Made by a program: the position numbers and the translations under genes. Below, piece after piece: positions 1 to 10,541 of a DNA stretch of 64,000 nucleotides (position 1 is its first letter; each line of letters starts with the position of its first letter). The stretch lies in assembly GCF_010093595.1 (NCBI RefSeq), contig NW_022985439.1, positions 2,148,088 through 2,212,087 on the forward strand, written 5' to 3'. The notes under the pieces are model-generated. The model was not told the origin of the DNA and made no database searches. It worked only from the letters and a program-made list of their open reading frames with translations. The stretch is from Mytilinidion resinicola (taxonomy: Eukaryota; Ascomycota; Dothideomycetes; Mytilinidiales; Mytilinidiaceae).

Positions 1-84
1 GTGGAGTAATTCGGAATATTTGGCCTCGGTAGCGTGGTTGGGTGGGCCACTAGCTTGTGCGGGCCACTAACTTATGGATTACGT
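1..84. mobile_element. Right end of a TA-flanked DNA transposon or MITE
   Basis: Only the last 84 bases of the element are in the window. It ends in ATTACGT followed by TA at 85-86, after which gypsy pol sequence begins. The tip holds two direct copies of a motif like GGGCCACTARCTTRTG spaced 18 bases apart. The same layout, ending in ACGTA next to TA, is seen in the MITE at 24955-25377 and the pogo-like elements at 5200 and 23094. It is inferred to be the tip of a pogo/Fot-type element or derived MITE inserted into the gypsy copy. The other end lies outside the window. Confidence 0.55.
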
Positions 85-86
85 TA

Positions 87-2080
87 CTTTAAAGCTAGTG
101 TTAGCAATCTTTAATCTATAAAAACTAGTTACTATTAAAAATAATGCGTCGGATAAAGTAGTAGAAGCGATACTTAACTAACTAAATAAATAAGGGAAAC
201 TATATCCTATAGTATTCTACTTATAAAAGCTAAGTATAGCTAAGCTAAACTATAACGTTTATAATAAGGAACTGCTGGCTATAATAGAAGTATTTAAATA
301 GTAGAAAGTTTACCTTAAAGGGGCAGTATATATAGTATAGGTATATATAGACTATAAAAATCTAATATACTTTACTATAACTAAGAAGTTAAACGGAAGA
401 CAGAAAAAATAGTTAGAAAAACTAGGAACCTTTAATTTTAGGATTATATACTAAAAGGGATCTAAAAATACTCGTGTAGATATACTTAGCAGAAGGCCGG
501 ACTATATAAAAGGAGCCGAGAAAACCAGGCAACCTATACTTAAGGAAATAAGTCTAGGAACCCTTAAATTTAACTATATATAAGCAGCAGTTACTTATAG
601 GTCTAAGGATAATAAGTAGTATAAGCAAATTAAGGCAGTATAGAAAGTAGATTAAAAAAGCCGGGATTTAGCAGGTTATAACTGGCAAAGTTTGCGCCTA
701 GAACCTATAAACTAAAAACGCGGAGAAATCTAGAACGGTATTATTACCTTATAAAATAAGATATTTATGCCTAAAACTTTATAAGAAAAGCTTATTAAGG
801 AATTCTATAGTATACTAGTATATAGGCACTAGGGAGTAGAAAAAATATAGGAAAAAATTGCAAGAACATTCTATTTTCCTAAACTTCGGAAACTAACGGA
901 GAAAATTATATATAGATGCGAATACGCGAAGAATAAGTTAGTATAATACGCACTGTATAGACTAATAAAAAGTCCCTTTACACCGGAAAAGGTATAAAAA
1001 TCTATTATATAGAACTTTATAGTTAAGCTACTACAGTTTATTAAACCTATAACAGGTATAAAGTACAACGTAATATTAGTAGTTACGGATTAACTAACTA
1101 AATATATATACTTTATACCCTACTAAAAAGTATTAACGGCAGAGGATCTAGCCTACACTTTTTTAAAGTACGTTGTCAGCAACTACAGGCTACCCTAGGA
1201 AATAATTTTAGACTAAAATAAGCTTTTTATATTAAAATTCTAGCAGACCTTTACTGCACAACTAGGAACAAAATATAAGCTTTCCACGGCGTTTTACCCT
1301 TAAACGGACGGGTAAACGGAAAGGCTTAACTAGACTTTAGAATAGTACCTATAATACTATATTAATTACAGGCAGGATAATTAGGTATTACTACTACTAA
1401 TAGCCTAATTTACCTATAATAGCGCATCTATAGAAATAATAAAGGTATCGCCCTTTTTTATAAACTATAGTTTCGATCTAAAGGCGTATTAAGAACCCTA
1501 ACTTAATAGTATAAGGGCCTAAAGGGCACTACTATTAGTTGAAAATATTAAAGAGCTATAGAGGCAGCTTTTAATAGATATCTAATTTCTAACGCTAAGG
1601 TTAGCAAGATATTATAACCAACACCGGAGTATTACACCAACCTTTAAAAGGGGGGATAAAGTCTACCTACTCCGCAAAAATATTAGAATAAAACAACTAA
1701 GTATAAAGTTAAACTATATTAAGATTAGACTATTTAAAATACAGGACGTTATTAGCCTAGTAAACTATAAGCTTAGGCTACCCAACAGGATAAAAATATA
1801 CCCGGTTTTCCACGTATTACTACTAGAACCCGCACTACCTAACACTAAGCTAGAAAATAATATAGAAGTCGACAATAATAATAAATATAAAGTCGAGCAA
1901 ATCCTAGATTCCCGATAATATAGTTAGTAAAAAAAGTACCTAATTAAGTAGAAAGAATACGGCACCTCTAAAAATATATAGGAACCGGTTAAAAGTTTAG
2001 CAAACTATTAGGAACTCCTGCAGCAGTTTTACCGCCAGAATCCGGAGCAGCCTAGAAAAACAGCAACAGCGCACTATTTA
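87..2080 (+). mobile_element. Ty3/gypsy (chromovirus) pol relic, RIP-mutated
   Basis: One reading frame, read through many TAG and TAA codons, gives in order the reverse transcriptase/RNase H junction (about 100-240, IKNNASDK resembling the family's ETDASDK), RNase H (about 240-520, NVYNKELLAI and DILSRRPDY), integrase zinc-binding and core regions (about 810-1500, with the family pattern VVTD.LTKY and FYP.TDG.TERLN), and a C-terminal chromodomain (about 1885-2040). The chromodomain places it among chromoviruses. Stops fall where the family has Trp or Gln, which is the mark of RIP. The 5' part is cut off by the window edge and the DNA element ending at 84. It cannot encode a protein. Confidence 0.88.
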
Positions 2081-2207
2081 ACTAGGAAGAATTAAAGGAA
2101 CCCGGAGAAGAAATGCTACTACTATATAATTAGGATATATAGTAATAGAATAGACGGCTAGCAGTGCCCAGCACACCTAAGGAGAAAAAAAAGTACCTAA
2201 TAGTTCC

Positions 2208-2476
2208 TAAGGCAGAAAGCAAGCCTTCCTGCTCGGCACGCTTTTATTCTTTCTACTTAGCCTTTCTCTAATTATTTTCCTTAAGCTCTTCTAGAGTTTT
2301 AAAACTATAATATATTATCTCCTTACTATACTTACGCAGCAACTTCTTTTAGAACTCTAGATGTTTAATTTTCGCCATAGCAGCATAAAAAGCAGCACGG
2401 GCGGCGGATTTCTCCGCGCGCAGCTGCTCCTCCTCGTAAGATAGTTTTCGCCCTAAAGGAGTTAGACGAAATATAA
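2208..2476 (-). pseudogene. Relic of an antisense ORF at the 3' end of the gypsy element
   Basis: On the strand opposite to pol, just beyond the chromodomain, a frame with only a few RIP-type stops reads as a Glu/Lys/Ala-rich helical protein (YEEEQLRAEKSAARAAFYA, then KTLEELKENN). Its composition suggests a charged coiled coil. From memory, fungal LTR elements often carry a reverse-strand ORF of this kind whose function is unknown to me. It is decayed and not expressed as a full protein. It could instead belong to a separate element inserted here. Confidence 0.5.
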
Positions 2477-2916
2477 ATACGTGCACGCATATATAACAGC
2501 TTATAAGCAGCTGCTAAAATACTAGCAATATTATAGTTTAATTATTGCGCCCGAACGTAAAAGGTATAATAATCTAAGTTAGGTGTAGAAACTATATATA
2601 ATAAACCCCAAGACTTATACTAGGAATAAAGTATAACTTTTAAACTAGACGCGGTAATATAATTAGCAAGCATAAGACAGCTTTTTTATTTCTTAGCTTT
2701 TAAGGCGTTGGATATTATAAAGGAAGAAATAGAGTGGTATAATAACAGCCTAATAGATAGGGTATCGCCAGCTACTTATCTAAAACCCTACCACGGAAAT
2801 ACTTTTGGGCCGAAAGCCTTAGAAGGGGGAGCGAGTATTACAACCCGCAATATAAACAACCCGAGCGCAGAGGTACTTACGGAGATAAGTAAGCAGGTAA
2901 AACTAATAACGCAGAA

Positions 2917-3296
2917 CTAAGTTACGGGACTAAAAGGGTTATATATAGGACGTATAGGGATCCTAGATTCCCCTATAAACTGCTAGTAGATAGGAATAAT
3001 CTAAAACTAGGATATTATAAAAATAGGGCCACGTAATAGCTTAAAGGGCTTAAAGGTGCGAGCTAGGCAAGCGCTTAAGGAACTCGAGGCTGCGAGCTAA
3101 AAGAGCAGCTCGAAGGGCTCGAGGCTGCAAGCTATATAAGTAAGAGGTTTCTTAGAACAGAGCTTTTATATATAAGGACGCTCCTTTATATAGATAGGAA
3201 CCTTATATTTAACTTAAGACTTTAATACTACCTATTAAAAGTAATAACCTTATCTTAAACCTTAATTAATTATTGCCTTACCTTTTAAAGACTATT
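2917..3296 (+). repeat. Candidate 3' LTR of the gypsy element
   Basis: This stretch follows a short purine-rich run (AGAAGGGGGAGCGAG at 2822-2836) and a 70-codon open frame at 2708-2920 that I do not recognise. It has no coding signal. It contains TATATAA-like blocks and small internal repeats (GAGGCTGCRAGCTA twice near 3085-3135). Its position between the gypsy 3' end and the copia relic, and its composition, fit an LTR. No second copy is in the window, so both edges are guesses. Confidence 0.3.
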
Positions 3297-3414
3297 ACAC
3301 CCTAATAATAACTTGCCTATACCCTGCCTTAGTATAAGACACTTAGAAGGTATAGAAGAAACGACCTATTATATAGGTATAATAAATATACTATATAATA
3401 TATAGGGTAAAAGA

Positions 3415-5195
3415 AGATAGCTTATTTTTAATAATATCCTTTTTATTCTATCCGCGTACGCAAGCCTTATATTTATACTCTAGTTACTTAAACGCGGGGC
3501 TAAAGTTAAGTTCTTAAGTAAGGGCGCAAGTATCCGTAATAAGTTAAGTAAAAAGAGCTTATATACTATAAGTAAATACTATAGTATTTATATACTTAAC
3601 CTATAAATAAACCTTTTCTTTTTAGCCTACTATATTAGCCTATAGTTAACCCTTTAGTATAACTAACTAGCTTACCTAAGTAATATAAACTTATAATAGC
3701 TTAAGAAGTAAGCCTATAGTATTTAAGATATAGAGCTATAAAAACTATATAATCTATACCTTTAGAGGCGAATAACCGAAAAGCTATATAACTGCTTAGG
3801 TTATAAGGGAGAATATTTAATAGAACTCCTCTATATAGACGTTGCAGGACTATTTAATAAGGGTCTTAATAGCAGTTGCTACTGGCTAACTATTATTAAT
3901 AACTTAACCGGCTAAATTAAAGTTATTCCTATACTATAATAATAGGGATTTATTATTAAATTACTATACTTTTTTCTTAACTATAATAAGCGCCCTAAAT
4001 AAAAGTATAGATAAATATAGCTTAATTAGATTACTAAGTAAGTAGGAGAAAAAATAAAGTTTATCCTTTTTTTTTAATTAATTTAAGCTAAGGTTACAGG
4101 TATAGACTAGTACTAGCAGAATAGCGTGGCTAAAAGAGCCTATAAAATAATATATAATTAAGTCGGACCTATACTAGCACACGCAAAGCTGCTATTAAAG
4201 TTCTAGCTAGAAATAGCTTAAATAGTAGTATACCTTTCTAACTAATTACTTTTATTAAAGCTTTAGATAATACTATATTAGGTATAGTACGGCGAGAAGC
4301 CTAATTTATTATAACTAAAAGTAATTAGGTTAAAAAAGGAATACCTAATCCTACTAAAGTAAAGGAAAAAGCTAACTAAACTATAAATAAGGCTATATAT
4401 TTTACTAGGCTATAAGGGAAACACTAACTACTATATTCTACTAGAAAATAGAAGGATTATTAGAACTCTAAATACTAAATTCTAAGAAGCCCTTATAACT
4501 CCCTTTATATAGATTATATAAAATATAGAAGCTAAATAATATAGCTTACCTAAGGTAATAGCTACTACTATAGAGGGGAGTAAAATAGTAGGGCTACTAA
4601 ACTAACTATTAGTAAGTATATAGCAAGTATCTATACTAGCCTCTAGATATTACGCATCTATAGTAGCACTAAAGCAAGCCTTTTCTAAAATAAGTAATAA
4701 GAACTTATAAATATTACTTTATACAGGTACTAAAAACTTATAAATACTACTTTAGGCGGGCACTAAAAACCTGCAAATATTACCTTAAATAAGTAATAAA
4801 GACTTGTAAACGCTATCTTAACTAAGTAATAATAACTTAGAAAAGGGAGCGCTGTCCTAATTAAGTAATAATAACTTACAGTTAGTTGCTAAGCAGGAAG
4901 ACAGGACCTTATTACCTTTTAGAAGTAATAATACTTTTAGGTTATTTTTAGATACTCTAGAAAGAGATAATCTACTGCCTAATAGCAGCTAGTAATAGAA
5001 TAACGCTCTATATAACTAAGCTTTAAGAGAATAGTAATAATATCTAAAACTTTAGCTTAATCGCCCAGTTTATAAAGTAAGGTAAGAAGCCTTAGAATAT
5101 TACCCTAAACTTAGAATCCGCATCCTGCAGGCTATATTAGATATATCTAATAATAGTATAGAAAAACTTGCGCTAATAAATATACCTAAAGGTAA
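3415..5195 (+). mobile_element. Ty1/copia pol relic, GAG-pre-integrase and integrase part
   Basis: Read through many TAG/TAA codons, this segment shows the protease-to-GAG-pre-integrase stretch (about 3430-3620, LLKRGAKVKFLSKGASIRNK) and the integrase start (about 3770-3960, YIDVAGLFNKG then CYWLTIIN). Further integrase and linker sequence runs to about 5190. It is interrupted by the pogo-like element at 5200-7048 and resumes with the reverse transcriptase at about 7080, so the two halves are one copia copy. The gag region is not recognisable upstream, where the gypsy element lies. RIP has destroyed its coding capacity. Confidence 0.8.
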
Positions 5196-5199
5196 TATA

Positions 5200-5264
5200 A
5201 CGTATTCCACTACTAAGCCGGCTAAACCACCGAGCCGGCCACTTTTCCTTAGCATAACCAACAC
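5200..5264 (+). repeat. Left terminal inverted repeat of the RIP-damaged pogo-like element
   Basis: It starts ACGTATTCCA and is complementary to 6984-7048 apart from about six transitions. The less damaged right arm holds two direct copies of CCACCGAGCCGGC, which could be paired transposase-binding sites. Confidence 0.85.
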
Positions 5265-6900
5265 TATATTCACACAGCAATATATTAATAACGCAGCGAT
5301 TATCTATCTTAGTAAGAAGGCAGTATTAATCTCGCGCTTTAAGCCTTTACCTCTAGTTAATTTAGGACTATACGACGCGCTGTAGCAGCCTTTAACGTAT
5401 AATATTAGCAGCTCTCTAATCGGCTCCACGGAATTACATTTCGACCTTAATCACGACCAAACTGCCTAAAGCTTACTGCGACCGAAAAGCACACGATTAT
5501 ACAATATATTTTTAACCTAAACTCGCGAGGATTTGCGCCCCGGTTATATAAGGTGGCAGATATAGCAGATAAAGTACTAGCTGCGCGTAGTAGAACACTA
5601 GTAGGCAAGAACTGGACTTAATAGTTTATATCTTATATAAAGGAGCTTAAAATAGCTTTTAATTAGGTAAAGGACCGCTAGAGAATACTTTAGGAAGACC
5701 TAGAAGTTATTAATATATAGTTTACTTTCGTGCAAAAAACTATAGCTAAGTATAGCGTCCACCTAGATAATATCTATAACTTTAATAAGACTAGCTTTTA
5801 AATAGGTATAATTAGTATAATAAAGGTTATTATAGGTTTAGAGAAATATACAAGGCCTAATCTTATTTAACTAGGCAACTAAGAGTAGGTTATAGTTATC
5901 TAGAGCATCTGCGCTGCCGGATATATAACCCTACTATTTATTATCTATAAAAGACGCGTTTATATCTCTATATAGTATAAGAAAGCAGAGATACTATATA
6001 ATTAGAAGCTCTCTATCTCTAAGAATAGCTAGACTAATAATAAGCTTAGTCTTAAGTAGTTAAAGCACTTTAATATATATATAAAGGCGCGTTAGGTAGG
6101 GTTATATAGGTTGCTAATTTTAGACGGCTATAAGAGCCACCTTAACTAAGATTTTAAGGATTATTATATTAAATAATAAATCCTTACCTTCTATATACCT
6201 GCGTATTTATTGTATATACTTTAGCCACTTAATATAGTATACTTCTTGCTATTAAAGCTAAAGTACTCTTAATATATATAAGACTTAGCACGCCAACGCG
6301 TCTACTATATTAATAAAGAAGGCTTCCTACTAGCCTTTAAAGACGTGTTTTTTAATATATTTATATATAAAAACTGTAAGAAGGCCTTTAAGGCCTCTAG
6401 ATTAGTTCCTATTAATATATAAGTAGTTTTTAATCGCCTTAATATACGGTTATAGACCCTACTACTAGCACCTCTACTAGAAATACTATAGTAATTAAAG
6501 ACCCTAAGTAATATATATAAATTTAGATTATAGTTAAGGCTAGTAAGCAATTCCTTTATATAGTTACTAACAACCGCCTAAAAAGGCTTCTTAAAGCTTA
6601 TTAAAGGAGCCGAAGAAATACTACACAAAAATATGCTTATTAAAGCCCGGGTTAAAGAGCTTAAAGAGCAACTAGCAGAGATAACCAAGCGTAAAGGTTG
6701 TAAAAGAAAGCAAATCCAGACTGGCGGTATAATAGAGTATAGTACAGCAGCGTTATATATAGCTGCTAAAGTGTCTAGAGCATCTAATCTACGGAAAAAG
6801 GTGGGTAGTAGAAATAGTGTAAATAGGGCTCTACTAGCTTAACGGCGCTATAGAAACTATAGAAAGGCTGGGCATAATACGCGTACGTGTAAAAAGGATT
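5265..6900 (+). pseudogene. Decayed pogo-like DDE transposase
   Basis: Read in one frame with stops ignored, this resembles the intact transposase at 23208-24857. It has a first catalytic block NFNET (intact: NFDET) near 5781, then VVTGLEKY, EWVTVIE, a second block LILDGYKSHL near 6115, and PLNIVYF near 6228 where the third catalytic Asp has been lost. The last part (6633-6842) is still open and encodes a Lys-rich tail, followed by a zinc-knuckle-like RKAGHNTRTCKK. Most stops are TAG or TAA at Trp and Gln codons. It is dead because of RIP. Confidence 0.8.
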
Positions 6901-6983
6901 AAGAAGCTTCTTCTAAATCTAATCTAAGTGTGTTGTATATAAGTTCTATAGCTAGTTGCGAATAAATTAACTGCGCGCATATG

Positions 6984-7048
6984 GTGTTGGTTGTGCTAAG
7001 GAAAAGTAGCCGGCTCGGTGGTTTGGCCGGCTCGGTGGTGGAATACGT
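6984..7048 (-). repeat. Right terminal inverted repeat of the RIP-damaged pogo-like element
   Basis: This arm is nearly free of C-to-T damage and ends in GGAATACGT before TA at 7049-7050. The tandem motif copies are readable as GCCGGCTCGGTGG twice. Confidence 0.85.
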
Positions 7049-7079
7049 TACTCCTAATATTTTTAATAGTAGCTGCGGA

Positions 7080-8622
7080 AAAAATAGAACCCTTTAAACT
7101 AAAAACTATTTACTAAGTAAAGAATAATATAAGCTAGCCTAAATAGGAAAAGGTAATACTTAAAAAAGCTAACTTACTTAAATAAAATAAAATATAGGAG
7201 CTTATTAACCCTTCTAGAAATTAACAGGTTTTTAGTAGTAAATAGGTTTTTAAGCTTAAGTAAAAACTATATAGAAAAGTTATCTGCTATAAAAGTAGAT
7301 AGGTAGTTAGGGGCTTTACTTAAGAAAAGGGCGTTAACTATAATAAAATATTTACCTCTATTATTAAGCTAATAAGCTATAAGGCTCTATTTATAATTGC
7401 GGCCGCCTTAGGCCTTAAGATTAAATAAATAAATATTAAAACAGCCTTTTTATATAGTAATATAGACTATAAAATCTATATTAAACAGCTATACTATATA
7501 GCAGACGGCATACTAAAAGTCTATAAACTTCGGAAAGCACTCTACAGCCTAAAGTAAGCTCCTTATATTTAGTATTAGACCCTTATAAACTTTTTATATA
7601 GTCTTAGCTTTAAACTAATTAACGCCGACCTTAGAATTTTTATATAAAGCAATATATATATTGCGGTATATATTAATAACCTTCTAATTATTAGACTAAG
7701 TATTGCAGAAATTAAGAGAATTAAAAGAGGCCTAAGAAACCGTTTCTAAATAACAGACCTTAAACTATATAGCTACTACCTTAGGATATCTATCTAGCAA
7801 GACTATTAGAACAGGATACTATACCTAAGTTAAAAAGCTTATATTAATAAGGTTGTTTATTAGTTCGGAATTAACAACTGCGCTTCTATTAGCACGCTAA
7901 TAGAAACCTTACTACTATTAAAGAATATCCTAGAATATAACTGCCCTCTAAATTAAAAAGCGGAATACTAACGTATTATAGGATTTCTAATATATATTAT
8001 GCTTAGAACTAGAAGAGATATTATATATACAGTTTCTATAGTAAGCCGGTATCTAGCAAATCCTAGGCTATAATATATAAAGCTTGCTTAATACATCCTG
8101 CGGTACTTTAAAGGTATAAGGGATCTTAAACTTATATATAAAGGTTACCTCTAGATGTTAAAGGGTTTTACAGACGCAGACTAGGCTGGATGTCGCAATA
8201 TAAGATAATTAACAGCTGGATACCTGTTTAACATTAGGAGCGGAGCAATTAGCTGGCAGTCCAAGCGCCAGAGCGTTGTCGCTCTATTAACCTGTAAAGC
8301 AGAATTTATAGGACAGATATAAGCAACTAAGGAGGCAATTTAGTTAAGAAGACTCCTTAATAAGCTAAATATAGGCCAAGGAAAAGCCGCAACAATTATA
8401 TATAGCGATAACCAGGGAGCTATCGCTCTATCCTCGAACCCACAGTACCACTCACGCACGAAGCATATGGAAATCCAGCGCAAGTGGCAAGGAGAGGTTC
8501 AAGACGCTGGAACAGTTGAACTGAAGTATGTTCCAACTACAGCACAAATCGCCGATGGATTTACCAAGCCTCTTGCACGAGACAGATTTGAATGGTTTCG
8601 GAGAGGGCTAGGTATCGAGTGA
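7080..8622 (+). mobile_element. Ty1/copia pol relic, reverse transcriptase and RNase H part
   Basis: The frame continues the copia copy after the inserted DNA transposon. It shows reverse transcriptase motifs (ALFIIAAALGLKI and INIKTAFLY near 7380-7450, a degraded YINNLLI for the YVDDxx box near 7670) and RNase H (FTDAD near 8167, SKRQSVVALLTCKAEF near 8253, TKHMEIQ near 8460, IADGFTKPLA near 8549). It ends at a TGA at 8620-8622. The portion up to about 8400 is full of TAG/TAA codons. From about 8410 to the stop the frame is clean and the base composition is normal. The enzyme is not functional. Confidence 0.88.
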
Positions 8623-8779
8623 TCCGCACGAACTATCAGCTTCGAGCGGAGGCAGAACACAGGCACCCTTTCCTTCTCTTTTTGCCTTCAAGGTTTTTGA
8701 AGGTTTTAACGGGGTCTGTCAGAGCCGTGACAAATTGTCGCTAGCACTCTTCCTAGTGAAGATAGCCATCGAGTGGGAG

Positions 8780-8906
8780 TGTTGAATGTCACGGTTAATG
8801 GTGGCTGAAACGATGTGACAAGGGGTGAGAATGGATACATATATGAGGCACCCCGCCCATCCATAGCCAGACAATGAAAAAAGCAGACACAATCACTTGC
8901 TCAACA
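8780..8906 (+). repeat. Candidate 3' LTR of the copia element (127 bp)
   Basis: The segment begins TGTTGA and ends TCAACA, a perfect 6-bp terminal inverted repeat in the usual TG..CA form. It follows the end of copia pol and a short purine run GAGTGGGAG. It contains a TATATGAGG box. It is short for an LTR, and the 5' copy cannot be found in the damaged region, so the right edge is less certain than the left. Confidence 0.55.
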
Positions 8907-9434
8907 TTCCTTACCTTCCCTTCCCTTCTCATTTGCTCTCACCTTCCCGTGCTCCGCATGAGCGCATGACCGTCCGATAGCCACTCTTACTCCGCCACTC
9001 CTCCAATTCCGAATTTCATTCGCCCCCTCCGAAGCAACACTGCGATCACTCCAACTCGAATTCAATCGATTCTACTCGCCCCCCTACCGCTCACCGCCGG
9101 TTCAGTTTATCAGGGACTACTTTCTGTACCGCCATCGACCTTTCCTCTCGATCTTCTTCGCCCTTTTCTAGCTCGGGGTCCCCACCTCCAAATCCCGCTT
9201 TCGCCTTCGACTGTTAGCCCTGCTCCTAATCCCAACTCCAGCACCAATCCCATGCACCGTCTCCTGCTCGAATGTTCCGAACGCTTGGCATGGCAATCAC
9301 GCTTCAATACGGGATGAATACGCAGGGCGTGGGCCATGGATGGCGGCCCTAATGCAACACAATTCAGCTGGCACGGCAAGCTATTTCCACTCGCATGTGA
9401 TGAGCATGGGGATGTGGACCGCCCGTCGCACCAA
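8907..9434. other. Gene-free stretch between copia LTR and the 8-bp-TSD element
   Basis: This is C-rich sequence with normal GC content and no convincing coding frame. An 89-codon reverse-strand open frame at 9110-9379 matches no family I know and looks like chance in CT-rich DNA. Confidence 0.5.
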
Positions 9435-9442
9435 TAACGATA

Positions 9443-9629
9443 GGCCGGTGCTAATCATACGACCCCCTTTTGCTAATTCTACGACCCTATATTGCTAATT
9501 CCACGACCCTATATTGCTAATTCTACGACCCCCCTTAAGTGAGACGCTCTGATTGGCCACATCACCCGGGCCGATGTATCCGGAGCACGTGTTAGGCCTG
9601 TAGATGTATATATCACAATAATATGAGCC
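9443..9629 (+). repeat. Left TIR of the 8-bp-TSD element with four 22-bp units
   Basis: The outer part carries four tandem 22-bp repeats (about 9448-9535). The inner part (about 9536-9629) matches the right TIR almost perfectly and holds a TATATA run and ATGAGCC at its inner edge. Confidence 0.8.
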
Positions 9630-9754
9630 GTCAGTTGAGCTATGTGCTGTATAGCTATGTACAGTGCCCAGAGGCCTACAAGCATGCCAAAACCGTCAAA
9701 ATCGCACCTTGTAGGCGCCCTTTTCCATCGCAATCCGTGCCCCTCCATCGCCTC

Positions 9755-10405
9755 CTACATCTCGGCACCATACTCACCCTCAAGCTCATCCAGCAGTGGG
9801 TCGCGAAGCCACGGTGCAGCCTCAACACCTGGCTGCCCTCCTACACGCACCTCACGCCCCTCCACACGCCCCTCTGTACTCTCCATGACCTCTAGGCGAC
9901 GCTGAAGGGCTATATTGGCTACGTTAGAAGCCTCTAGTTGTCGCTTCAGGTCTGCCAAGGCAACCTTCTTTGTTGTCTTCCGCGGGGCCTTCTGTACGCC
10001 GTCCTCTGGGTTCTTGCGAGGGCACCCACGACGCTTAGGAGCTGTAGCTTGGTGTTGAGTTTGGTTAGTAAGCTGGCTAGTCTGCGTAAGGCTGGGCTGC
10101 GTGAGCTGGCTCGGCTGCGTGAGCTGAGGGTCAATTTGAAACGTGAACTGAGTCTCTTGAACAACGTTGACCTCCTGAGTGAGCCGCTGCGTAGGTGTTG
10201 ACAGAGCTGTACTGCTGTAGGCCTCCTCTTGACTAAATACCCTCAAATTGGCTGTGTCTTGGCGTGTTCCTGTCGGCGTACGTCCTCCACGGGCACCACC
10301 TTGTCCACCTCCACGCCCACCTGCACGAGTACGGGCTGCAGCAATTGCCCTATTCACTGGATTGTTGGCAGCTACTACCTCTAAAACGCTTGCCCAGGGG
10401 CTCAT
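9755..10405 (-). CDS. AT-hook/coiled-coil protein carried by the 8-bp-TSD element
   Basis: A 216-codon intact frame fills the body of the element. The start ATG (10403-10405) is at the inner edge of the right TIR, and a TATATA run in the TIR lies about 15-20 bases upstream, so the repeat itself may be the promoter. The protein has a Gly/Arg-rich segment (about residues 25-45, GGRGGGQGG), a Gln/Thr/Ser-rich middle, an AT-hook-like basic block (about 127-150, PKRRGCPRK), a heptad-patterned stretch (about 151-175, LKRQLEASN) and an acidic end. It has no DDE or RNase-H-like transposase motifs. It may be a DNA-binding accessory protein or a captured host ORF. I do not recognise it beyond these features. 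Confidence 0.6.
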   Translation of the reverse strand: MSPWASVLEVVAANNPVNRAIAAARTRAGGRGGGQGGARGGRTPTGTRQDTANLRVFSQEEAYSSTALSTPTQRLTQEVNVVQETQFTFQIDPQLTQPSQLTQPSLTQTSQLTNQTQHQATAPKRRGCPRKNPEDGVQKAPRKTTKKVALADLKRQLEASNVANIALQRRLEVMESTEGRVEGREVRVGGQPGVEAAPWLRDPLLDELEGEYGAEM

Positions 10406-10541
10406 ATTATTGTGATATATACATCTACAGGCCTAACACGTGCTCCGGATACATCGGCCCGGGTGATGTGGCCAATCAGAGCGTCTCGCTTAAGGGGGGT
10501 CGTAGAATTAGCAATATAGGGTCGTATAATTAGCACCGGCC
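10399..10541 (-). repeat. Right TIR of the 8-bp-TSD element with two 22-bp units
   Basis: It mirrors the left TIR but has only two 22-bp units next to the tip. It contains the TATATA run and the start codon of the AT-hook ORF. Confidence 0.8.

Larger units (their letters stand above)
5200..7048 (+). mobile_element. RIP-damaged pogo/Fot-like DNA transposon inside the copia element
   Basis: The element has 65-bp terminal inverted repeats and is flanked by TA at 5198-5199 and 7049-7050, the target duplication of the Tc1/mariner/pogo group. It is 1849 bp long, against 1855 bp for the intact pogo-like element at 23094-24948. The two arms differ only by transitions, mostly T or A in the left arm where the right arm has C or G. 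The TIRs and proteins differ from those at 23 kb, so this is a related but separate family. Confidence 0.85.
9443..10541. mobile_element. DNA transposon with 8-bp target duplication and long TIRs
   Basis: The 1099-bp unit is bounded by a perfect TAACGATA duplication at 9435-9442 and 10542-10549. Its inverted repeats (9443-9629 and 10399-10541) start GGCCGGTGCTAAT. They contain tandem 22-bp units of TTGCTAATTCTACGACCCTATA type, four copies on the left and two on the right, which exactly accounts for the 44-bp length difference. Eight-base duplications are typical of hAT, P and KDZ elements. The tips do not match a hAT consensus I know, so the superfamily is open. No transposase is encoded, so it is probably non-autonomous, carrying one ORF. 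It shows almost no RIP damage. Confidence 0.8.

Noticed and set aside
1..8200. A non-standard genetic code in which TAG and TAA encode Trp and Gln
   Set aside because: The effect is confined to repeats. Host genes in the same window use TAA, TAG and TGA as normal terminators, and RIP explains the pattern.
9110..9379. 89-codon reverse-strand open frame as a gene
   Set aside because: It sits in CT-rich DNA, has no ATG-context or splice support and shows no recognisable motif.
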